NCBI GenBank assembly: GCA_017412045.1 | Contig: JAFQOX010000099.1 | Span: forward strand, 1 to 47,567 | DNA from: Clostridia bacterium | GTDB taxonomy: Bacteria; Bacillota; Clostridia; Oscillospirales; CAG-272 | Reading direction: 5' to 3' | Length of the DNA stretch: 47,567 nt | In this document: piece after piece, positions 34,321 to 42,296 of the stretch | Numbering within the stretch: the first letter of the stretch is position 1 | Layout: every line of letters begins with the position of its first letter | Made by a program: the position numbers and the translations under genes | The notes under the pieces: model-generated | What the model saw: the letters and a program-made list of their open reading frames with translations, nothing else | Told to the model about the DNA's origin: nothing | Databases searched by the model: none

Positions 34321-34905
34321 ATGAAAAACAAATTCACCTTCAAGAAAGTCTATCTGCTTTCTCTCGTCCCCCTGCTTTCCACGGCGCTTTATCTGGTTTC
34401 GATGATATTCTGCTCGGATGCCATCCTGTATTTTGCGGAATACGGCTTTACGCCCGCAGTCTATCTGGCGCTGGCGATCCTGATCGGCGTGATCGTGCTC
34501 TGGGCATACTGCGGCGTTCTCTTTTCCCGCTCCAATACGAAGATCGGCGTTTCCGTTCTGATTGCCAACGCGATCCCGATTCTGACGACCTTGATTTTTA
34601 TGGTTCTCTATATCATCTATAAATACAGCGGCTCCGAAGCCCTGTTTACCGTCGCGGAGTTGATCGGCTGTCTGGGTACGGGCGCCTTCGGTATTCTCAG
34701 CGAGGTCGCTTATATGCTCTTCTCCGTATCCACGCTGATGCAGATCTTCATCAGCTTCGTCGCTTGCATTCTCGTCTTTATGATGGGTTACGCGATCGGC
34801 GGTCCCGTGGAAGGCAAGAAAAAGGATAAGGCAGCCATTGCCGCCGAGCTGGAAAGAGACAGACAGCGCAAGGAACAGAGAAAGGCGCAGAGAAGAAAAA
34901 AATAA
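34321..34905 (+). CDS. Small membrane protein with charged tail, unrecognised
   Basis: The protein has 194 residues with about four membrane segments (11-32, 43-67, 77-100, 138-165) and a highly charged lysine/arginine tail (KKKDKAAIAAELERDRQRKEQRK). No family is recognised. GAAAGGAAA precedes the ATG at 34321, which lies 32 bases after addA, so it may belong to that transcript. The tail is likely cytoplasmic. No catalytic residues stand out. A function cannot be suggested from sequence alone. Confidence 0.75.
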   Translation: MKNKFTFKKVYLLSLVPLLSTALYLVSMIFCSDAILYFAEYGFTPAVYLALAILIGVIVLWAYCGVLFSRSNTKIGVSVLIANAIPILTTLIFMVLYIIYKYSGSEALFTVAELIGCLGTGAFGILSEVAYMLFSVSTLMQIFISFVACILVFMMGYAIGGPVEGKKKDKAAIAAELERDRQRKEQRKAQRRKK

Positions 34906-35042
34906 TTCCGAAAAATACGAAAGGTCTGTCACAATTTTTCCTCCCGTTCATAGTATGATAACAGAGAGGGGAAGAAAACGCTTCTTCTTTCTGAATTTAC
35001 TTTTTGACAACGTCGCCGTTCGAACGGCGAAGGGAGGATATT

Positions 35043-35207
35043 ATGAGCTGTCTTTGCAATATTTTCGACAACAACAACGTGATCTGGCTTCTCATCATCG
35101 TATTTCTTTTGATCTACTGCTGCGGTAACGGCTGCGGTTACAACACCAACGGCTGCACCGGCGGCTGCGGATGCAACGATTATCACCCGGGCGGCTGCGG
35201 CTGCTGA
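35043..35207 (+). CDS. Small Cys/Gly-rich membrane peptide
   Basis: The 54-residue peptide begins MSCLCNIFDNNNVIWLL and has one hydrophobic segment (about 13-24) followed by a tail built from repeats of C-G and G-G-C-G (GCTGGCGCNDYHPGGCGC), about 13 cysteines in all. GGGAGG precedes the ATG at 35043. Short peptides of this design with cysteine/glycine tails occur in sporulating Firmicutes, some linked to spore assembly, but I cannot name the family. The tail could bind metal or form disulfides. A strong stem-loop follows the stop. Confidence 0.75.
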   Translation: MSCLCNIFDNNNVIWLLIIVFLLIYCCGNGCGYNTNGCTGGCGCNDYHPGGCGC

Positions 35208-35230
35208 GTGAAAAACCTCATATAAAAGCC

Positions 35231-35266
35231 ACGCCCCTATCGCGTAAGCGATAGGGGCGTTCCCTT
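35231..35266 (+). terminator. Strong stem-loop after the Cys-rich peptide gene
   Basis: ACGCCCCTATCGC pairs perfectly with GCGATAGGGGCGT (35231-35243, 35248-35260) around a GTAA tetraloop, then TCCCTTAT. It lies 24 bases after the stop. The T tract is weak, but the stem is very stable and also faces the convergent gene at 35265. Confidence 0.65.
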
Positions 35267-35456
35267 ATCTTTCATATCCGGGAAATCTCTTTTTCAGATA
35301 AGCGTTGCGCTCTTCTTCGGTTTCAAGCTCCCAGAGAATATCACAGTCGCGGGAATCCAGATCGATGATGCCGTAGCTGCGACGGAATTCCGCTTCGACT
35401 TCGGCAATGAATGCGACATTGTAATTTTCAAGAGAGTCACGTTTTTTATTTTGCAT
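35265..35456 (-). CDS. Small hypothetical protein
   Basis: The 63-residue product (MQNKKRDSLENYNVAFIAEVEAEFRRSYG) is acidic and helical and unrecognised. GGAAGGA at a good distance from the ATG supports translation. It lies 60 bases downstream of the 105-residue Cys-rich gene and reads in the same direction, so they may be co-transcribed. Its stop touches the strong stem-loop at 35231-35266. No domain or motif is visible and no function can be offered. Confidence 0.6.
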   Translation of the reverse strand: MQNKKRDSLENYNVAFIAEVEAEFRRSYGIIDLDSRDCDILWELETEEERNAYLKKRFPGYER

Positions 35457-35516
35457 AGTGAATCCTTCCTTTCTATTAAGATGGAGCAGAATCGTCTTTC
35501 GGCGGAGTGTGTCTGC

Positions 35517-35834
35517 TTATAGATCCGAGACCTCCGGATGTATGCGTATATACTCCGCCCACGCCTCTTTGATCTTTTTTCTGCAAATCGTTTCCCATAG
35601 CTGTAGGTCATCCTCCTCGCTCAGTAAAATTTCTTCCGTGGAGGAGGAATCTTTTCCAACGTATGCAAATGCGTTTTCGGCAGAGGTGAAATCAAGATAC
35701 GGGCAGTTATTCCGTATACACGGATATCCGGGAATACAGTCGCGCGTACAAAAATCGGGAAATTCTTTCGCATCGTTTTCTGCAAAACGCTTTAAACAGT
35801 AGGTTTCCAAAAAAACAAAATTCATCAAATTCAT
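35517..35834 (-). CDS. Small hypothetical protein with a Cys cluster
   Basis: The 105-residue product from the ATG at 35834 (GGAGAAA upstream) begins MNLMNFVFLETYCLK. It has a cluster of cysteines in FCTRDCIPGYPCIRNNCPY, spaced C-x3-C-x5-C-x4-C, which could bind a metal ion. The rest is acidic and helical. The family is unrecognised. A longer frame from 35861 exists but its start lacks a site. It lies upstream of the 63-residue gene, and just beyond the tsf terminator, which separates it from tsf. Confidence 0.65.
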   Translation of the reverse strand: MNLMNFVFLETYCLKRFAENDAKEFPDFCTRDCIPGYPCIRNNCPYLDFTSAENAFAYVGKDSSSTEEILLSEEDDLQLWETICRKKIKEAWAEYIRIHPEVSDL

Positions 35835-35869
35835 ATTTTTCTCCGCATTGATTTTGCGCAATTTTTATA

Positions 35870-35912
35870 GAAAAAATAAAACTACGAGAACGTTTCCATT
35901 CTCGTAGTTTTT
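35870..35912 (-). terminator. Terminator of the rpsB-tsf operon
   Basis: On the minus strand AAACTACGAGAA pairs with TTCTCGTAGTTT (35899-35910 and 35879-35890) and is followed by TTATTTTTTC. It lies 25 bases after tsf. Confidence 0.85.
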
Positions 35913-35936
35913 CACATCCTTGTGGATGATTCAGGC

Positions 35937-36863
35937 TTATTTGCCGAGCATCTTAGCAACTTCGTCGCCGAGGTTGTCTTCTCTCTTTTCGATTCCTTCG
36001 CCCTTTTCAAATCTTGCGAATTCAACGACCTTGATGGAGGTGCCGAGAGCCTTTGCGGTGCTTGCAATGTACTGGCTTACCTTCATGTTGTCTTCCTTGA
36101 TGTATTCCTTGTCAACAAGGCAGTTTTCTTCGTAGAATTTGCCGAGCTTACCGATAGCCATCTTTTCGATGATAGCGGCGGGCTTGGAAGCGTTCTTGGG
36201 ATCGTTCTTGATCTGACCCATGATAACTTCCTTTTCTTCGTTGATTACGCTTGCGGGAACGTGATCTCTGTCGAGGTAGGGAGTAGCGTATGCGCCTGCC
36301 TGGAGAGCGATGTTCTTAGCGAATTCAACGAATTCAGCGGTTTCAGCAACAGCAGCGTCAACGTCGAACTTAACGATAACACCGATGGAGCCGTTGCCGT
36401 GAATGTAGGTGCTGGTGATACCTTCGATAACGGTGAAGCGGCGGAGGGTGATGTTTTCGCCGATGGTGTAGATCTTGTCCTTGATGGTTTCTTCAACGGT
36501 GTATTCGGTGCCGTCGAACTTGCAAGCCTTGAGCTCTTCGATGGTTGCGGGCTTGAACGCGATAACGGTTCTGAGGATGCCCTGAACGAATTCTACGAAG
36601 GTAGCGTTCTTTGCAACGAAGTCGGTTTCAGAGTTTACTTCAACCATAGCAACGGTGTTGCCGTCCTTGAGAACGGAAACGAGACCGTCAGCAGCGATTC
36701 TGTCTGCCTTCTTGGCAGCAGCAGCGAGACCCTTTTCTCTGAGGATTTTGATAGCAGCGTCAACGTCGCCGTTGGTTTCAACGAGCGCGCGCTTGCAGTC
36801 CATAAGACCTGCGCCGGTCTTCTTCTTGAGGTCGCCTACCATTTTTGCGGAAATGTTAGCCAT
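35937..36863 (-). CDS. tsf: Elongation factor Ts
   Basis: Exchanges GDP for GTP on EF-Tu. The 308-residue protein has the N-terminal UBA-like domain with ISAKMVGDLKKKTGAGLMDCKRAL (4-27) and the TDFVAKNATFVEFV segment of the core dimerisation domain (about 80). Length is normal for Firmicutes. AGGAGG precedes the ATG at 36863. It follows rpsB after 45 bases, the usual arrangement, with the terminator immediately downstream. Nothing is unusual. Confidence 0.98.
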   Translation of the reverse strand: MANISAKMVGDLKKKTGAGLMDCKRALVETNGDVDAAIKILREKGLAAAAKKADRIAADGLVSVLKDGNTVAMVEVNSETDFVAKNATFVEFVQGILRTVIAFKPATIEELKACKFDGTEYTVEETIKDKIYTIGENITLRRFTVIEGITSTYIHGNGSIGVIVKFDVDAAVAETAEFVEFAKNIALQAGAYATPYLDRDHVPASVINEEKEVIMGQIKNDPKNASKPAAIIEKMAIGKLGKFYEENCLVDKEYIKEDNMKVSQYIASTAKALGTSIKVVEFARFEKGEGIEKREDNLGDEVAKMLGK

Positions 36864-36908
36864 TTTATATGTCCTCCTCTGTATGATGGATGATGATCGG
36901 AATTTGAA

Positions 36909-37622
36909 TTAAGCTTCAGCGGGAGCTTCGGTGGTCTGTTCGCCCTGCTTGCCTTCGAGAACGGCATCAGCGAGAACGCCGGAGATGAGCTTGATCGCAC
37001 GGATCGCGTCATCGTTACCGGGGATGATGTATTCAGCATCGTCGGGATCGCAGTTGGTGTCAACGATAGCGATTACGGGGATGTCGAGCTTCTTAGCTTC
37101 GAGAACAGCGTTGTGTTCCTTTCTGGGGTCAACGATGAAGATTGCAGCGGGGAGACCTGCCATGTTCTTGATACCGCCGAGGTTCTTTTCGAGGTCTTCC
37201 ATTTCTTTGGTGAGCTTAGCAACTTCCTTCTTGGGGAGAAGATCGAAGGTGCCTTCTTCTTTCATTTTTTCGAGAGCGTTGAGACGGTTGATGCTTCTCT
37301 TGATGGTCTTGTGGTTGGTGAGCATACCGCCGAGCCAACGAACGTTTACGTAGTACTGACCGCAACGTTCAGCTTCTTCCTTGATTGCGTCAGCAGCCTG
37401 CTTCTTCGTACCAACGAAGAGAAGGTCGCCGCCGTTTGCGGAAATTTCTTTTACGAAGTTGTAAGCTTCGTCGATCTTGCCAACGGTCTTCTGAAGGTCG
37501 ATGATGTAGATACCGTTTCTTTCGGTGAAGATGTATTCAGCCATTTTAGGGTTCCATCTTCTCGTGTGGTGACCGAAGTGTACACCTGCTTCGAGCAGCT
37601 GTTTGATAGAGATAACTGCCAT
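36909..37622 (-). CDS. rpsB: Ribosomal protein S2
   Basis: Small-subunit ribosomal protein. The 237-residue product begins [25 protein letters not shown], the usual S2 start, and has the [11 protein letters not shown] and [13 protein letters not shown] segments. AAAGGAG precedes the ATG at 37622; longer frames to 37703 run into the leader. It heads the rpsB-tsf operon with promoter at 37768-37796. The C-terminal tail ([15 protein letters not shown]) is short and acidic. Confidence 0.98.
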   Translation of the reverse strand: MAVISIKQLLEAGVHFGHHTRRWNPKMAEYIFTERNGIYIIDLQKTVGKIDEAYNFVKEISANGGDLLFVGTKKQAADAIKEEAERCGQYYVNVRWLGGMLTNHKTIKRSINRLNALEKMKEEGTFDLLPKKEVAKLTKEMEDLEKNLGGIKNMAGLPAAIFIVDPRKEHNAVLEAKKLDIPVIAIVDTNCDPDDAEYIIPGNDDAIRAIKLISGVLADAVLEGKQGEQTTEAPAEA

Positions 37623-37624
37623 GA

Positions 37625-37736
37625 TAATAGTCTCCTTTTTCTTGGTTTTTCCTCCACAGGGGCGGAGCATAGCCGTGCAAGGCCTCGCAGGCACCAAACG
37701 CACGCCGCCGCTGTGTGCGGATTCATAATATTTTTA
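37625..37736 (-). promoter_or_regulatory. GC-rich structured leader of rpsB
   Basis: The roughly 140-base leader is much more GC-rich than the promoter region. It contains several complementary blocks such as GGCGGCGTGCGTTTGG, GCCTTGCACGGC and CCACAGGGGCGGAGC (as read on either strand). S2 represses its own operon in many bacteria by binding its leader, so this may be such a site. I cannot match it to a named motif by eye. Confidence 0.35.
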
Positions 37737-37767
37737 TTCGATTTCCGTAATTTCGAAAATCCAATAA

Positions 37768-37796
37768 ATTATATCATAAATATTCTCAAAAATCAA
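37768..37796 (-). promoter_or_regulatory. Promoter of rpsB-tsf
   Basis: On the minus strand TTGATT (37791-37796), 17 bases, TATAAT (37768-37773), with an extended TG-A before the -10. Confidence 0.8.
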
Positions 37797-37814
37797 TAGG
37801 TTTTTTCAAAAAAA

Positions 37815-38099
37815 TCAGTTTTTTTCAAACTTTTTTTCGCCTTTTCCGTTGCCGTAGCAGGAAACGTCAAGCTTGACCAGGACGGTATCCTTGCCGAAGC
37901 AGCAGATATTCTCCCACGGAATGACGAGCTCCTCCCCCTTTCCGAGCGGAAAAGGACGGCATTCGCAAAGTACGACGACCGCCTTCACGCACCCGGAGCA
38001 TACGTCGATGATCACGTCGCGGATATAGCCGAGACGTCTTCCGTCGCAGATATTGACGACGTCCTTCGTTTGAAGCTGACAGATTTTGCATTGTTCCAT
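37815..38099 (-). CDS. YlmC/YmxH-family PRC-barrel protein
   Basis: The 94-residue protein has the pattern LQTKDVVNICDGRRLGYIRDVIID...C-x-G-x-V-K-A-V-V-V and ENICCFGKDTVLV, typical of the sporulation-associated YlmC/YmxH family with a PRC-barrel fold. AAAGGAG precedes the ATG at 38099. Its exact role is not established; family members are expressed during sporulation in Firmicutes. It is single, upstream of the rpsB promoter, and contains seven cysteines, a higher number than usual. The last residues (GKGEKKFEKN) are basic. Confidence 0.85.
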   Translation of the reverse strand: MEQCKICQLQTKDVVNICDGRRLGYIRDVIIDVCSGCVKAVVVLCECRPFPLGKGEELVIPWENICCFGKDTVLVKLDVSCYGNGKGEKKFEKN

Positions 38100-38243
38100 A
38101 AGATTTGCTCCTTTTTGCCGGATTCGATAGCATGCTCGGTTCGTGTCCGAGATCTTGCTACCAAATTATATTATGCATACGGGAGCAATTCAGTCAATCC
38201 TTGAACGGGCGCTTGTGCACGAAGAAACCCGTTTGTATGCAGA

Positions 38244-39395
38244 TCAACGGGCGAAAAACGCCTCGATTTCGGCTTTGGATTTGTCCGCGTGGCCGAAGAG
38301 CATTTTATCGGAGCCGCCGCATTTGCCGCCGAGCGCGCTTTTGAATTCGGGAATTCTGGCTTTGAGCTTGATGCCTTCGGACCCGATCACGAATTGATAC
38401 CCCGTCTCGTCCGTTCCCGCAAAAACGGCAAAGACCGCGGAGGTTTTTTTCATACCGCCCGTCGCAAACTCTCTCATCGTATTGCCGTCCATGGAATCGT
38501 CGAAAATGCAGATATTTTCATCCGTCCGCTCGATCGATGCCAGCTTCATCGCGTTCAGCTCGCGCTTGAGCGCGCCGACCGTCTTTTTCAGCTCGCCGAT
38601 CTCGTCAAGCTTGGATTTGACCGCCTCCGCGATCTCCGTCGGCTTGGCGGAAAGGAGAGCGGAGACCTTTCGGATCTCCGTCAGTCGATGATCGTAATCG
38701 GCAAGCGCATCGAAGCCGCAGAGCGCCCAGAAGCGCATACCGCCCTTGTATTTCATCGCATCGACGATTTTGATCAGTCCAACCTTGCCCGCTTCGTCCA
38801 GATGGGGCGCGCAGCAGGCGCAACGGTCGAATCCCTCCACCTCTACGATGCGGATTTCGGAAACGTCCTCCAGCTTTTCGCTCTTGGCGCGGTAGTCAAG
38901 CGCGCTGACGTTTTCGGGATAATAACAGCGTACGGGCGCATTTTCCGCAACGGCGCCGTTGGCGAGAAGTTCCGCCTCGTAAATCTGCTCGGCGGTCATG
39001 GGACCGCTGACGTCAAAGGTCATATAGTCCGCGCCGAGATGAAAGCCGACGTTTTCGTAGCCGTACAGCTTATGGATCGCGCCGCAGAGCAAATGCTCTC
39101 CGAGATGGTTCTGCATCTTACGGAAGCGTTCGTCGGCATCCAATCGGCAAGAGACTTCCTTCTCTTTGGGCAGACGGTCAACGAAGTGGACAATCTCTCC
39201 GCCCACGATCTGCACGTCGAGAACGCGCGCATCGTCGATATATCCCGTATCGGCAGTCTGGCCGCCGCCTTCGGGGAAGAACGCGGTTTGATCGAGAACG
39301 ATCCCGTATCCTTTCTCCGTTTCTCTTGTTTCCATGATATTGGCGCGGAAGGAAAAGAGCATTCCGTCCGTTTCGTATAATTTTTTCGTTTTCAT
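38244..39395 (-). CDS. Alanyl-tRNA editing protein, AlaX type
   Basis: Hydrolyses mischarged Ser- or Gly-tRNA-Ala in trans. The 383-residue protein has the editing-site zinc ligands HLGEH (97-101) and Cys194-x3-His198 (CCAPH), and the N-terminal FPEGGGQTADTG segment shared with alanyl-tRNA synthetase. The C-terminal region (about 240-383) has a coiled coil and the DHHA1-like GGKCGGSDKMLFG of the long AlaX form. I chose the ATG at 39395 over a TTG at 39398. The ribosome binding site is weak. It is single, with its 3' end facing YlmC. Confidence 0.92.
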   Translation of the reverse strand: MKTKKLYETDGMLFSFRANIMETRETEKGYGIVLDQTAFFPEGGGQTADTGYIDDARVLDVQIVGGEIVHFVDRLPKEKEVSCRLDADERFRKMQNHLGEHLLCGAIHKLYGYENVGFHLGADYMTFDVSGPMTAEQIYEAELLANGAVAENAPVRCYYPENVSALDYRAKSEKLEDVSEIRIVEVEGFDRCACCAPHLDEAGKVGLIKIVDAMKYKGGMRFWALCGFDALADYDHRLTEIRKVSALLSAKPTEIAEAVKSKLDEIGELKKTVGALKRELNAMKLASIERTDENICIFDDSMDGNTMREFATGGMKKTSAVFAVFAGTDETGYQFVIGSEGIKLKARIPEFKSALGGKCGGSDKMLFGHADKSKAEIEAFFAR

Positions 39396-39597
39396 CAATT
39401 ATATCCATACCTTTCCTTAAAATTCAAAAAATCCGTTTCCGTATCATTGAACTATCATACCATATTTTTTTTGCGCGCGCAAGAAAAAAGAACGGAATTT
39501 TTTCAGATTAACAAAACGGAAACATTTCATCAACAAAACGAAAAAAACGGCAGTGTAAACTATAGCCATCACAGGACGAAAAAGAAAGAAGGTCTCT

Positions 39598-39987
39598 ATG
39601 GAAAACAATAACGTATTCACCTATCAATATTCTGCCAATCAAAATCCGGAGGTCGAGCGCATTCGTAAAAATTATCTTCCGCAGGAAGAAAACAAGCTCG
39701 ATACGCTCCGCAAGCTGGACCGCCGCGCACAGACTGCGGGAACGGTCGAGAGTCTTTCGCTGGGGATCGCCGGTATTCTGATCTTTGGCATCGGTATGTG
39801 CTTCGGGCTTGACGTCTTTGTCGGCGCAGATTGGCTGTCCGTTCTCTTCTGCCTGATCGGCATAGCAGTCATGCTTCCCGCCTACTTCGTTTACCGCAGA
39901 ATATCCGTCAAAGCAAAAGAGGCGCTGACCCCCGAAATTCTGCGCTTATCCGAAGAAATTCTGACGTCGTCAGGCGCGAAAAATTAA
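39598..39987 (+). CDS. Small membrane protein, module A of the transporter operon
   Basis: The 129-residue protein has a charged N-terminal 50 residues, two membrane segments (about 57-75 and 80-100) and a basic cytoplasmic C-terminus ending with EILRLSEEILTS. It resembles its neighbour at 40046 throughout, notably in LDTLRKLDRRA / LDALRALDAKV and EILRLSEEI / EILALSEKI. GAAGG lies upstream of the ATG. The family is common next to ABC-2 type transporters in Clostridia, without a proved function. It is the first gene of the transporter operon. Confidence 0.78.
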   Translation: MENNNVFTYQYSANQNPEVERIRKNYLPQEENKLDTLRKLDRRAQTAGTVESLSLGIAGILIFGIGMCFGLDVFVGADWLSVLFCLIGIAVMLPAYFVYRRISVKAKEALTPEILRLSEEILTSSGAKN

Positions 39988-40045
39988 CCCATATCCGTTT
40001 CATATTTTCATTTTATAAAATAATCAGAAAAAAGAGGTAATCATC

Positions 40046-40423
40046 ATGAACAAAAACGATCAGCAATTCATCGCTCAGAAAATCCGCACGCAGTATACAG
40101 AAAAGCCGTCTACCGAGCTCGATGCCCTCCGCGCGCTCGATGCAAAAGTAAAACGCCCCGCCAACGTATTCGCTTACGTATTCGGAAGCGTTTCCGCCGT
40201 TGTCATGGGCGCGGGCATGAGCCTCGTGATGACCGAAATCGGCGCGATTCTCGGTATCGCAAACGCGCTGATTCCCGGTATCGTCATCGGTATCGCGGGA
40301 ATGGGAATGGCTCTCATCAATTATCCGATCTATAAGAGCATTCTGGCAAGCCGTAAAAAGAAATACGGCGCGGAAATTCTCGCGCTCAGCGAAAAAATCA
40401 TGAATGAAGAAGCAGCAAAATGA
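40046..40423 (+). CDS. Small membrane protein, paralogue of the preceding gene
   Basis: The 125-residue protein has two hydrophobic segments (about 44-66 and 70-93) between a charged N-terminus (STELDALRALDAKVKRPANVFAY) and a lysine-rich C-terminus. It is a duplicate of the 39598 gene by order of motifs, though diverged. GAGG lies upstream of the ATG at 40046. It is followed by a hairpin and then the first ABC ATPase. The two copies may form a pair matched to the two ATPase-permease cassettes; that is inference. Confidence 0.78.
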   Translation: MNKNDQQFIAQKIRTQYTEKPSTELDALRALDAKVKRPANVFAYVFGSVSAVVMGAGMSLVMTEIGAILGIANALIPGIVIGIAGMGMALINYPIYKSILASRKKKYGAEILALSEKIMNEEAAK

Positions 40424-40471
40424 GAATCGCAGAAGCAAACGCCCGCTGCGAGGCTGCAAAAAACAAGTAAA

Positions 40472-40518
40472 TACGCAACAAAAAGCGAGGCGTACGTACG
40501 GCTCGCTCTCGTTGCGTA
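40472..40518 (+). other. Stem-loop before the first ABC ATPase gene
   Basis: TACGCAAC/GTTGCGTA (40472-40479, 40511-40518) surrounds AGCGAG/CTCGCT (40484-40489, 40502-40507). No T tract follows. It lies 20 bases before the ATG at 40538 and could attenuate or stabilise the downstream mRNA. Confidence 0.5.
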
Positions 40519-40537
40519 AAATCAAAAGGAGAAAACA

Positions 40538-41440
40538 ATGAACGCCATTGAAATCAGAAATCTTTCCAAAAGCTTTCGCGGTATGTATGCGGTCGACAGT
40601 CTGAATATGACCGTACCGCAGGGCGCGATCTACGGCTTCATCGGAGAAAACGGAAGCGGAAAATCCACGACGGAGAAGCTCATTTGCGGTCATCTCGTTC
40701 CGGACGGCGGCGAAATCCGTCTTTTCGGCAGGGATTACACCGATCCCGGCGTGCGTGTCCGCGTCGGCGCCCTGATCGAGAATGCAGGCTGCTTCCCCGG
40801 CTCGACCGTATACCGTAATCTGATGATGCAATGCATCAATCTCGGTATACCGAATGCCGATGAAGAGATCCGCCGCGTGCTGGAAATCGTCCGCATGGAG
40901 GACAACGCCAATCTCAAATTCAAGAGCTGTTCGCTCGGCATGAAGCAACGCATCGGCATTGCGATGGCTCTGCTCGGCGATCCCGCGCTCCTCATTCTCG
41001 ACGAGCCGATCAACGGTTTGGATACCGACGGTATGCGCATGATGCGTGAGATCCTCGTCGACATCACGAAAACGTACGGATGCACCGTCCTCATCTCCTC
41101 TCACCTGCTCGGTGAGCTGGAGAAGATCGCCACGCATTACGGCATCATCCGCCGAGGCCGGATGATCATGGAGCTTTCCGCTGAAGAAATGGAAGCGAGA
41201 GCGCAGGTCTTCGTATCGCTTCGGACTGCGGATATGCAGGGTGCAAAAAACGCGCTCAAAAAGCGGTTTGCGGACGTCCGCGAGGAAGAGGAATATCTCC
41301 GCGTTTACGACGTTGACGATACCGCCGCCATCGTGGATTACTTAATGCAAAACGGTCACGCGGTCAGCGAGATCACCAAAAACAAGATCGGTCTGGAAGA
41401 ATATTATATCGAGCTGATGTCCAAAAAGGAGGCTGAATAA
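40538..41440 (+). CDS. ABC transporter ATP-binding protein, cassette 1
   Basis: The 300-residue ATPase has Walker A GENGSGKST (36-44), a signature CSLGMKQRIGIA near 125-137, and Walker B LLILDEPINGLD (about 148-159), with a switch histidine in SSHLLGE. The C-terminal 80 residues form a regulatory region common in bacitracin/lantibiotic-export ATPases. AGGAG lies before the ATG. It powers the permease encoded one base later. It is very similar to the cassette 2 ATPase at 42297. The substrate is unknown; export of a peptide or antibiotic is a family-based inference. Confidence 0.94.
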   Translation: MNAIEIRNLSKSFRGMYAVDSLNMTVPQGAIYGFIGENGSGKSTTEKLICGHLVPDGGEIRLFGRDYTDPGVRVRVGALIENAGCFPGSTVYRNLMMQCINLGIPNADEEIRRVLEIVRMEDNANLKFKSCSLGMKQRIGIAMALLGDPALLILDEPINGLDTDGMRMMREILVDITKTYGCTVLISSHLLGELEKIATHYGIIRRGRMIMELSAEEMEARAQVFVSLRTADMQGAKNALKKRFADVREEEEYLRVYDVDDTAAIVDYLMQNGHAVSEITKNKIGLEEYYIELMSKKEAE

Positions 41441-41441
41441 C

Positions 41442-42284
41442 ATGACCCGTCAAAAAGAAATCCGATTTGAATCGCCTACCTTTGCCCGTCGCATCAAGGG
41501 TATGCTCGGCGTAGACTTCTACCGTCTGTTCCATACGCCCCTTTTTTACATATTCCTTGCCATTGCCGCGATCATTCCCGCGATGGTTTCCGCGATGACG
41601 ATGATGCCCGACCAAAACGGCAATACGATGGAGCCTCTCTATTCCAACGTCTGGCAGATCGTCGCCGCTTCCAAATCTCTTTACGTGATCGAAACCATTG
41701 CCGACTACGCCAACATGAATATGGTATTCATCTTCGGCGGCATCATGGTTTCCATCTTCATCGGTCACGATTACAAGAGCGGTTACGTCAAGCAGCTCTT
41801 TACCACGCACGCGAAAAAGCAGGACTACATGATCTCCAAAAGCCTCGTTTGCGCCTTTGCCATGGCTTGTATGTGCGTTTCTTATCTGATCGGCGGCACG
41901 GTTGGCGGTCTGCTCGTCGGCTACGACACCGCGGTGAACGTCGGCTCTCTGCTCCTCGCCATTCTCGGCAAGATGGTCATGAGCCTCGGCTGGGCAAGCC
42001 TTTACACCTTCCTGAACGTCATTTTCAGAAAATATTTCGGTATTTCCATCGCTTCGTCCTTTTTCTTCGGCACGGGTATTCTGATCATCGGCGTGGCGGC
42101 AATCGTGGAAAACCTTTCCATTCCCACGGGCTTTCTCAATATCTTCCTTTACGGCGCGTCCGTAAACGCCAACCTTTCCTGCGGAATCGGCGCACTCCTG
42201 ATCTGTATTACCGTATCGGCGGCGTGGGCGTTCTTGTATAATTTTCTTGGAACGAAGATCCTTTCCAAGAGTGACGTATATTAA
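41442..42284 (+). CDS. ABC-2 type permease, cassette 1
   Basis: The 280-residue membrane protein has about six hydrophobic segments (32-52, 85-110, 133-158, 168-190, 204-225, 248-270). The N-terminus RIKGMLGVDFYRLFHTPLFYI is the usual amphipathic start of this family. Its start is one base after the ATPase stop. The cassette 2 permease at 43199 has the same start motif (MKSMLRVDFRRMF) and similar topology, so the two cassettes are duplicates. Substrate unknown. No sign of truncation. Confidence 0.9.
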   Translation: MTRQKEIRFESPTFARRIKGMLGVDFYRLFHTPLFYIFLAIAAIIPAMVSAMTMMPDQNGNTMEPLYSNVWQIVAASKSLYVIETIADYANMNMVFIFGGIMVSIFIGHDYKSGYVKQLFTTHAKKQDYMISKSLVCAFAMACMCVSYLIGGTVGGLLVGYDTAVNVGSLLLAILGKMVMSLGWASLYTFLNVIFRKYFGISIASSFFFGTGILIIGVAAIVENLSIPTGFLNIFLYGASVNANLSCGIGALLICITVSAAWAFLYNFLGTKILSKSDVY

Positions 42285-42296
42285 GGGGGCAAAGCA

